Positions 56,101 through 64,000 of a stretch of DNA of 64,000 nucleotides are shown one piece after another. Positions within the stretch are counted from its first letter, which is position 1. Each line of letters starts with the position of its first letter. Origin of the DNA: Triticum aestivum. Taxonomy: Eukaryota > Streptophyta > Magnoliopsida > Poales > Poaceae. The stretch lies in contig NC_057810.1 in the NCBI RefSeq assembly GCF_018294505.1, positions 208,276,113 to 208,340,112 of the forward strand, written 5' to 3'. The notes beneath the pieces were generated by a model that searched no databases, was not told the origin of the DNA, and worked only from the letters and a program-made list of their open reading frames with translations. Made by a program: the position numbers and the translations under genes.

Positions 56101-57966
56101 TGAAGCCAATGACGTAGTCATGGCTGAAGCAAGTGTGGAGCCTGCACCAACCAATATGCCAGAAGCCAATGCTGCAACTGCTCCTGAAGCTTCTGTTGTG
56201 CAGCCTGAAGCCTCTGTTGTTGCCACTGCTCCTGTTCCGCCACCAAGGCCCCATACAATTGAGTAAGCATACAACCATGGCCAGCTAATCACTGTCAAAT
56301 GGCCCGTTCTGGTCCCTCCGCCTAATGCCTCTGGTCCTCAGTTTGATTATCATATTGAGCATAGGCCTCAGGTCCAGAAACCAAAGCCAAGACTGCCAAG
56401 GTTCCCAGGTACTGCCACCTCTACAGGGTCCTTCAATGCAAATGGCTTCAAAAGCCACAACACCTTCTTTGACAGTGCAAAGAACCCCTACTCAAGGCCA
56501 AGAATATCATCTGATCATTTCTGGAGCTATCAGCAGTGAAGCTATTACTCCTGCGTACTGTATGATCAAGGGCGCATTTTCCCTCATATGCGCCTCGACA
56601 CTGAAGCCATTGCTGGACTACCATGCTTAGAAGAAGCACTTGACTGCTTTCGCGATGCAGGTCTGCTCAGCTTTGTGACAGACAAAGAACATTGGAATGA
56701 GGAACTTTTGCTTTAATTCTATGCTACCCTCCACATTCGCGGCTACAACAGGGATACAAAGACATGGGTTCTTGAGTGGATGACAGGAAATGTTCATCAT
56801 GAAGCCAAACCTCTTGACATCATTGAGCTTACAGGCCTACCCACTCCCGGAGAGCTGTTCGAACCTGATTGTCAACTCCACCGCAATGCACTGGAGAGCA
56901 TCTTCCATAAGCTAGAGCCCAACATGAGCCAGCTGTTGATCATGATGAAGCCTCTGCCACATGACCCTGAATACCCAAAGGAGTTCTTTGTTGATGACCT
57001 TGAGTATCTGCCTCGCACAATATATATCACATCATTAGGCGGACTCTATGGCCTATCAAAGGGCATTCATCAGCTGCAAAACTTGAAGGAGCCATGAAGA
57101 CATTGGTCTTTTACATCCTCAATGGCATCAGCTGCGATACACAAGAATTCTTCCTCCGGCAACTGGCTGCATCTGGATTTGACCTTTTTGGCCTGAAATT
57201 CTATGCTCCATGGGTTATGCGCCTCATCAAGCTACACTCTGCTATCAACTATCAGCCCTCTGCTCGCAATCATCTGATCTTTCTACCAGAGGTTGATATG
57301 TCAGTTGAAGCCATATACCCTGAGCCTGCCAAGAAGCCTCTGTGTCTTCAAAATGCTGAACACCAAAGCTTCACTCAGCCCATGGAAGGAGTCCAAGTAG
57401 TAACTCGTGCCTATCCAATGGTTGGGAACACTCGTCTGCCTCATCGTGCGCAAACTGAAGCTACTGAGAGCACAATTGCCCAAAGGCCTAAGAAGCGCTC
57501 TCGAGTCCTAAATGACCGAGAACTTCTCGTGGCACTGCATCAGAAACAAGACAAGCATCACTTCTGGCTCAAGCGACAGATGCAAAGCCTCTTGGTGGAC
57601 GTCAATCGCATTCGAAATCTTGCCACCAAGAATGCCTTTGTCACTCGCGAGACCTGTCGGTGATCATGGAAGAGTTTGACACTGCTCAGTGCTGAAGCAG
57701 ATCTTCAAGACGATGGCTTCACTGAAAGATTCAAGTTTGACTCCACTCCTCCACGGAATGTTGTCCTACGTCGAACTCCATCCCTTGAAGACTCTGACTA
57801 TTCTTGCTCCGCGGCAACTGTGAATACCAAAGTGATCGATGATGAAGACGATGCTACTTCACCGCCCCCTACTTCTGCATGTATCGACACTGCACCAAGT
57901 TCGTCTGCACCGCCAAACAACAACGACAACCCAGCTGCTTCACCTACTCCTCATGAGGACGAGTAG
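53185..57966 (+). pseudogene. Copia accessory ORF region downstream of pol (env-like position), broken
   Basis: About 4.8 kb of sense-strand coding sequence, in pieces: a Pro/Ser/Arg-rich start (MPATKRLAAATSPTL, TAG at 53272); a possible intron 53356-53676; 53681-53968; 54020-54550; 54738-55573 with a coiled-coil-like stretch (QRIVELKHKIDYEKAQFKKH) and a basic NLS-like PSKKKRKTKK; a Pro/Ala/Glu-rich middle 55733-56266; and a more globular C-terminal part (56300-57660; ELTGLPTPGELFEPDCQL, LPEVDMSVEAIYPEP), ending GAGTAG at 57961-57966. At least eight stops or frameshifts break it. The place matches the env-like ORF of Sireviruses, but I see no signal peptide or membrane segment. Function unknown. 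Confidence 0.6.
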
Positions 57967-58456
57967 ATGCTCGATGTCTTCAAACCTTTTTGGTCATTAC
58001 TAACAAAAGGGGGAGAAGCATATGAGTTTGATAGTCTTCAAGCGGGTTCATATGGGCGGTTGCTTTATATTTTGCCTAGTGATTACAACTCTTGCTTTTG
58101 ATACACTTCGTTCTTTGAGTTGTAACACTTAAAATCGATGGTCGTCTGCTACTTATTTGCTTTTCCATGTGCGATGATAACTTCCGCACTTAGATCATTC
58201 TGCAGACGTCCATTTTTCATTATGCATGTCACTCTCTTAGTTATATCATTTCATGCATGATGAATTATCTTCATAAGTTGAAGAGGATCTCCACAAGTAC
58301 AACCTGCCATGTGCATTTGCATTCCAAAAGCAAATTACTTATATGCACATCTTCAGGGGGAGCCCTTGCCACTTATGAAGACAATACCCTATCCTTTACA
58401 ATTTCACATACTTTATCCCCGTTGAAAACTTCAACCAGTTTGTCATCAATCACCAA

Positions 58457-58468
58457 AAAGGGGGAGAT
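58457..58468 (+). other. Copia inner polypurine tract (first of two)
   Basis: AAAAGGGGGAGA lies directly before the LTR fragment at 58469. The same tract recurs before the real 3' LTR (about 58924-58935). A further purine tract lies near 58004-58015 (acaaaagggggagaag). Multiple purine tracts are a Sirevirus trait. Confidence 0.75.
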
Positions 58469-58778
58469 TGTAAGTGCATCTAGTGCCACCCCTAGTTGGT
58501 TTTGGATTATTGACAACAAACATGGTTGAGGGACTAATGTGTTTTTGAGAATTGCAGGATAACACATGTAGTGTCCCTCATTGATTCGGTTTACCTACCA
58601 GAGATGACCCCTAAAAATGTGTGAAGACATTGAAGACAATGGTGGTTCGTGAAGACATTCACGACGAAGATTATGACATGTGAAGCTATTCACTTCAAGA
58701 CTATGGAGTGCGAAGACATAGTTGTTTTGTAGTTTCCTTTTCTTCTTTATTAAGTCACAGGAACCACTACACTGTTAA
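58469..58778 (+). repeat. Extra, truncated Copia LTR start of a different variant
   Basis: It begins TGTAAGTGCATC like a normal LTR but breaks off after about 310 bases. Its sequence (ggtggttcgtgaagacattc, agctattcacttcaagac) matches the LTR at the window start, not the two LTRs of this element. It is followed by short aatactgaactt/tttcacatact repeats (58779-58884) and a second copy of the last 50 bases of the 3' UTR with its purine tract (58885-58935). Confidence 0.85.
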
Positions 58779-58935
58779 TACTGAACTTCAATACTGAACT
58801 TTCACATACTGACCTTTCACATACTGAACTTCAATATTGAAGCCAAAGCATCACTTCAATACTCAACTTTCACATACTATTATACCCGTTGAAAACTTCA
58901 ACCAGTTTGTCATCAATCACCAAAAAGGGGGAGAT

Positions 58936-60271
58936 TGTAAGTGCATCTAGTGCCACCCCTAGTTGGTTTTGGAGTATTGACGACAAAGTTGGTTGAGGGA
59001 CTAATGCGTTTGTGAGAATTGCAGGATAACGCAGGTAGTGTCCCTCGTTGATTCGGTTTACCTACCGGAGATGACCCCTAAAAATGTATGAAGACATTGA
59101 CGACAATGGTGGTATGTGAAGATATTCATATTGAAGACTATGACATGAGAAGACATTGAGTGAAGGCTATGGAGCGCGAAGACTGTGTTGTTTCATTGTT
59201 TCCTTTTCTTCTTTGTTGAGTCATAGGAACCACCGTACTGTTAAGTGGGGTCCAAGTGAACAAAGTCAGAATGACTGAAGTGATGCTCAACCCAAATCCT
59301 ATGTCTTTGAGCGAAGACAATGAGAGCAAATCTTATCCAGAGCTAGATGAGTCAGCTTTGCTTGTAGCCCAAGTAAATTTGCCGTGTGTGTTTGAAATCT
59401 GACCGTTGGAACACGTGTCAGTTCCTTAGTGACCCAGGGTCATTTCGGACATATCAGGTCGGGTTGCCTTGTGGCTATAAATAGCCCACCCCCTACACCA
59501 TAAATTGGTGGCTGCTTAGAGTTAGTTCACAGCTTTTGTCGTTTGAGAGCAACCCACCTCAAAGCCTTTGAGAGAGAGAAATCCTTGCGAGGACAAAGCC
59601 CAAACACCCAGAGCCAAAGAGTGTTAGGCATCACTGAAGTCTTTCTGTCTGAGTGACCTGAAGACTTATTACACTTGAGGACTGTGTATCCTCCAGTCGG
59701 TTAGGCATCGCGTTCTGAGCATCCAAGAGTCATTGTGGATTGCCGGTGAACGAAGTCTGTGAAGGTTCGGAAGTCTACCTTGAAGACTTACCAGAGTGAT
59801 TGGGCGAGGACTGTGTGTCCTTAGCTCAAGGGGAATAAGGTGAAGACGCGGTCTTCTGAGTTGAATCTCAGCCTCCCTAACCAGATGTATAGTTGTCACA
59901 GCAACTGGAACTGGTCCAACAAATCATGTGTCTTCAACAAGTGACTGGTTCTATCCTCTCCCTCCCTTTACTTTGAGTTTGTCTTCGTGAAGTCATTGTC
60001 TATTTGTCGTACCTGTTTGACTTCATTACTTGACTACTATTGTTGGTTGGCTTCATACTATCTTCCATCCTGATCCTTACTACCAAGCTGCTATTAGTCT
60101 TTGTACTTTCACATTATTGCATACTTGAGTATGGTTTGCTTGTTGTAGTTTATCTTCCGCTGCATATCAATTAGGTCATTTCTATTGTTTGTCTTTGAAA
60201 CTTCCACGTTTTGAAGTCTTTGATAAAAATTGCCTATTCACCCCCCCTCTAGTCGATAACTAGCAATTTCA
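58936..60271 (+). repeat. Copia 3' LTR
   Basis: 1,336 bp, partner of 47679-49011; TATA-like ctataaatag near 59475. It ends TAGCAATTTCA followed by GGATC and the resumed Gypsy-1 chromodomain frame. Confidence 0.95.
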
Positions 60272-60276
60272 GGATC

Positions 60277-60395
60277 CACCATACAGAGGATGAAGCCACC
60301 TGGGAACGAGAGGAAGACCTACAGAAGATCATCTGCACCTATTTTCTAGCCAACCCGAATCTCGAGGGCGAGATTCATCTTAAGTGGGGTAGGTT
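60277..60395 (+). pseudogene. Gypsy-1 chromodomain end and polypurine tract
   Basis: After the Copia duplication the frame reads on with a TEDEATWEREEDLQKII segment, the conserved end of the chromovirus chromodomain. A short tail follows. The polypurine tract aagtggggtaggt at about 60382-60394 precedes the 3' LTR. Confidence 0.85.
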
Positions 60396-63041
60396 TGTAA
60401 CATCTCAAATTTTCAATTTGGAATGTTATACATTAGATCATCATTGCATATCATATTTTATTGAATTTTGGGTTGATCCTAGCAATTCTATGCAACTCAA
60501 GGACCCACGGAGAGAGTTGGGGATTTCGTTATTTTCACATTTGAGTTTTCTCAAATTTTGAAAAGAGGATCGTTTAATTTTAATTATTTTTCTCTTCGGA
60601 TATTTCTTATATGAAAAATAAAGGAGAGGGGATAAAATGACTTCCCCAAAATAAAGAAATATTGGAGGTTAAATATTAAAATCAAGTAAGTATTTTATTC
60701 GGAGTTTTATCGCTATTTTATTTGAATTAGGAAAAAATGCGTTTTTCAAAATTGCATTAGAGGCCCAAATAAATGTTCACTTTGTCCACTATTTTTAGAG
60801 GATGGGAAAAATTTATTTCAGGATTTTTGGAGTCGGTTTAGTATTTATTTTCTTCGATTTTCTATGCATGGGAATATATTAAAAAAATTAGACCGACCTA
60901 GCCGGGCCGTGCCCGACTAGGACTCGACCCGGCCGGCCTTTATAACCCGCGAGGCCCAAGCCACCGAAGCCTCCAGCCCACCCCGTTGAAACCCTAATCC
61001 TAACCCGCCGCCACCGCCGCCGGACATCACAGCCGCCCTCGCTGCCACGCGTGCCAGCCGCCGCCACCCGCCCCACCTCCCGCACCATCGCATGCCGCCG
61101 CCGACCGCCGCCGCCGCCGACCCCGCCGTCGCCGTAGTTGCCCGCCGCCGCCGCCGTCCTGAGGTAGCCGCCAGTTTTCGCCGAAAAACCATTCGGTTTT
61201 TTAGAAACCCTCGGTTATTTTATTTTAGATTGTTTTTTTTCTGGTTTAGTTATTTAACGAACGCCCGTTCGTACATTCGTTTTTGCGAACGAAGTTCACC
61301 CGTTAGCCGCAGATAGCGAACATTCGTTCCTTAGCCTGTTCGTCAGTTTTCTTTTTTTTCCAGGGTTTTTCCGCGATTATTTTCGATTGTGATTTCTGCC
61401 CTCATTTTCGTTTTAGTTTATCTTTTCGTTCGTTTATCGGAATCAGGCGATTCATGCGCCTAGATCTTCGTCTCGAAGCCCTCTTTCTATTTAATCAACT
61501 TGAATAAGATTTTGGTACTGTAAAATTTGACTTAAGTCCATATTAGTAAACGGATCTTATTTCTTTCGCAATTTTTGTTTCGTTGCTTCGTTTGATTTGA
61601 TTCTTTTTGCAAACCGGAGTTCTTAAGGTGAACTTTCTGGTTATATCTCTTATTTGAGTTTTACCTGTGCTTCTAGTTGAGTGCTTATTGTATGCTTGTT
61701 TGTTGCAAAGCGTGCTACTACGAATGTATAGGTTTCACGGATCATCAGCAAGGCAAGTAACACTTTGATCATACCTCTTTACTACCCAGTTTTATTGCAT
61801 TAGTTCAACCCTCAAACAATTGCATGGTTAGGATCTGATTTAAAATGTGGGTTTTGGGAAGTAGATGATGAGGTAGAACCTATTGCCCTGTTTATTATCA
61901 AACCATTTGGAGTTACTTTTACGTTATGCTTTATTGCTATGCTATGCTCGTAGACGTGGTTTGGGTGAGTGTATCCATGACTAATGTGAGTATTGTTAAT
62001 TAATGGTTTACTTAAGGTGGCTACTTAAATACACATCTGGGTGGATTGCTTGAGGCACCCTGGAGTACCCAGTGGTTGTCAGGGCACCTGGAGAATCCAG
62101 TGTTGTCCTAGGATATCCCGGAGTACCCGTGTGATCATCCTACGGTCCGCCACCCAGGCTCAAAGGGATCATAAGATTATTCATGCTAGAAACTTTCGTG
62201 TGCAGACACAAGCCAATATGGGCTCTGGCATAGTTGAGTAAGTTGCGTGAAGCTCTTGAAGAGGTAGACTAGCAGATGTAGTGGGTTGTAGGTGGTACTG
62301 TCTATCCAGAGTAGAGAGTTAATGCTTCAGAAAGACTGTGTCTCAATTCTCCGACCATGGATGTATTCGAGTCTTGTGGGGAAAGTGCGTAAACCTCTGT
62401 AGAGTGTACAAACTGATCATGATTAGGCGTGTCCCCGGTTATGGACATCTTGAGTATCTGGTTCTTGGATTATCATGTTGATCTCATCACTCTAAATTAA
62501 TTTGATTGGGTTTAATGATGATGTTTAATTGGGATTGAGTTGGAGGAACCTTCTCAATGTTTTACAACCACCATGATAGTTAAATAAAATGTATTCCTTT
62601 GTTGTAGGAAAATTTTGGCTTTATGCAAAACTGTAACCATAGAGCTTTCCACTAGCCATATATGCATGTAGTTAATATTTATTCTGTTCATTACTCCATG
62701 TGTTACATTGCCAGCATATTCAATGTGCTGACCCGTTTCAGGCTGCAACGTTCATGTTGCAGACTTTTCAGATGATGAGTAAGGTGCCATAGGTCGTTGT
62801 CTTTCACTTAGTGATGCCGTTGGAGTTGATGGACTCACTTTATCTTTCAAGCCTTCCGCTGTTATCGATTTTAGATGGCCTTAAGCTATATTATTGTAAG
62901 TTCTCTTTTGAGACATTCAATGTAATAAGTGTGTGGTTGAAACTCTGCTATAAATCCTCAAGTACTGTGCGTGTCAGCATTACCGATCCAGGGATGACAC
63001 TGATGCACAGATACTAGACTTTTTGAGGTATGGTCGCTACA
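60396..63041 (+). repeat. Gypsy-1 3' LTR
   Basis: 2,646 bp, partner of 24199-26880, starting TGTAACATC and ending GGTCGCTACA. It shows many substitutions and small indels against the 5' LTR, more than the nested elements show. It is followed by CCCAC. Confidence 0.95.
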
Positions 63042-63046
63042 CCCAC

Positions 63047-63910
63047 AACCACCAACTTGATCAAGAGGAGTAGTGCCATCAATTGTACCATTCCAGGTGG
63101 TATATGTGTGAAGCCGAGTAGTGTCCTCGTCGTCATAGTCGTGCAATCCCGGAAACTCTGGTATGATTGGACTATGATCAACCACCCAATCGACATGGAT
63201 GATGATTGGATGCACTATAGTCCGCTTCTCGGTACGCTCTCTTGGTGTTGGTGGTGATATTTCGTCATCAGAGTTCAGAGAGAAACATAACATTGGCTCA
63301 TCCGGCTCTGGCAGTTCGACTTTGTAGCACTTCGGCACTTTGTTAGGATCCTTCATCCATGCTTCCACACTAATGCACCGGCGATTATCGAGCTTCAAAT
63401 ACTTGATGAGCTCGCCGCCTAGATGGTTCACAAGCTTCTTCAAAAAATATATCTCCCATGCCTCTTGGGGAAGCCATCGAAGTTCAACTTCATAAAAAAT
63501 GGGAGCGAGGACTCCTTGGAAAACGACCTGTGTTGCCAATGCCTGAAATGGATCGTCTCACCACCGATATCAAGCACACGTGAGTGATCGACAAGAACGC
63601 GAGTGGAGTCTTGACTATGCTGGAATCGGACAAGGAAATCCGCCGGCAGCGAGGTTACCTCGACCATGACGTCCAGAGAACAAACATGAAACTGTGCTTC
63701 CAGCGTCGCCAACAACATTGTAGGAGACACTGTCGGCTGAGCACCTTGCACGGTCCCAAACAAGGCATGGCCTTGTAGCTTCCCCTCCACACCGTACATG
63801 TCATGCGTGCACTTCATCTCGCACCGCCCCTGCTCTGGACGGTGCTCCGGCTCGCCGCGCCTCTACATCTCCTCCGGGAGAAAGACGTGTTGTTCCTTTA
63901 GCCTATCCAT
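63047..63910 (-). pseudogene. DUF4283-like grass protein, N-terminal and middle part
   Basis: On the minus strand an ATG at 63910 (MDRLKEQHVFLPEEM) is followed by an in-frame TAG at 63865-63863. The frame then continues (HALFGTVQGAQPTVSPTMLLA, VTSLPADFLVRFQHSQDSTRVL, FRHWQHRSFSKES). A frameshift near 63470 leads to LPQEAWEIYFLKKLVNHLGGE, then RCISVEAWMKDPNKVPK and an acidic tail. The pattern of DFLVRF, FRHW and a Trp-containing 'AW..DP..VP' block is that of large grass families with DUF4283, whose function is not settled. The C-terminus is at 24122-24198, beyond Gypsy-1. No zinc finger is seen. Confidence 0.6.
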
Positions 63911-64000
63911 CCCTTCTGCGCCGGATCGAGCTAGAGATTTGCAGGGTGGGGGGCGACGAAGACAAAAGAGAGCTAGGGATTTCGGACTTGGGGCTGGATC
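63911..64000. other. Upstream flank of the DUF4283-like ORF
   Basis: GC-richer sequence, probably 5' UTR or promoter of the minus-strand ORF. No further feature is visible before the window edge. Confidence 0.35.

Larger units (their letters stand above)
47679..60271 (+). mobile_element. Sirevirus-like Copia element nested in Gypsy-1 chromodomain
   Basis: 12.6 kb with LTRs 47679-49011 and 58936-60271, both starting TGTAAGTGCATC. Flanks are GGAGC (47674-47678) and GGATC (60272-60276), a 5-bp duplication with one change. It carries gag-protease, RT-RNase H, and a long extra ORF region behind pol with several purine-tract copies, as in the Sirevirus/Maximus group. The integrase is missing. A second, diverged LTR fragment with its own purine tract precedes the 3' LTR. 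Confidence 0.93.
24199..63041 (+). mobile_element. Gypsy-1: Gypsy chromovirus, host of three nested insertions
   Basis: Its LTRs (24199-26880, 60396-63041) both begin TGTAACATC and end GGTCGCTACA. It is flanked by a perfect 5-bp duplication CCCAC (24194-24198, 63042-63046). Order: LTR, tRNA-Met primer site, extra ORF, gag, protease, reverse transcriptase, RNase H, integrase, chromodomain-like end, polypurine tract, LTR. Without the nested solo LTR, Gypsy-2 and Copia it is about 10.8 kb. Many in-frame stops and frameshifts show it is dead. It is the oldest layer of the nest. Confidence 0.95.

Noticed and set aside
62958..63539. Minus-strand ORF ending inside the Gypsy-1 LTR
   Set aside because: The last codons are LTR sequence; the true continuation is at 24198-24122.

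Overview
The window is from a large, repeat-rich grass genome, almost certainly a Triticeae species (wheat, Aegilops or a relative). The clues are an Au-type SINE, several Stowaway MITEs with TA target duplications, and deeply nested LTR retrotransposons with 2.6-4 kb LTRs. Only one conserved host gene is clear. All calls were made by eye from the sequence, with no database search.

Left part (1-20,900). The window opens in a Copia-type LTR (1-1585). A PIF/Harbinger-like element follows (1936-4545), flanked by TTA duplications and carrying only a Myb/NAM-associated ORF. From 5922 to 16490 on the + strand lies a 12-exon gene for the UV-B photoreceptor UVR8. Its exons add up to 440 codons if one base missing in exon 2 is allowed for. 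Its promoter side and introns carry two inverted hAT-like MITEs, a foldback element around a 318-bp tandem array, two Stowaway MITEs, a Harbinger-type MITE, an Au SINE and a 5'-truncated LINE. Downstream lie a third Stowaway, a LINE inside a 'gagaggcac' repeat tract, a second copy of part of the UVR8 3' flank, a minus-strand transposon ORF and an LTR remnant.

Middle (20,890-24,198). A decayed Mutator-like transposase is followed by the C-terminal end of a minus-strand DUF4283-like ORF.

Right part (24,199-63,041). One Gypsy chromovirus (Gypsy-1, CCCAC duplications) is inserted in that DUF4283-like ORF and carries three later insertions. These are a solo LTR (27237-28913, GCAGC), a second Gypsy chromovirus with 4-kb LTRs (Gypsy-2, 31993-45787, GTGAG), and a Sirevirus-like Copia (47679-60271, GGAGC/GGATC). 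Without these insertions Gypsy-1 is about 10.8 kb. The rest of the DUF4283-like ORF lies at 63047-63910.

The most unusual signals are: the inverted MITE pair bracketing UVR8 exons 1-2; a similar exon/GC-AG-intron architecture inside the LTRs of two different Gypsy elements, ending in short acidic peptides; an extra ORF before gag in both Gypsy elements; a 4.8-kb accessory ORF region behind its own TATA-like promoter in the integrase-less Copia; and repeated TAG stops where these families normally have glutamine.
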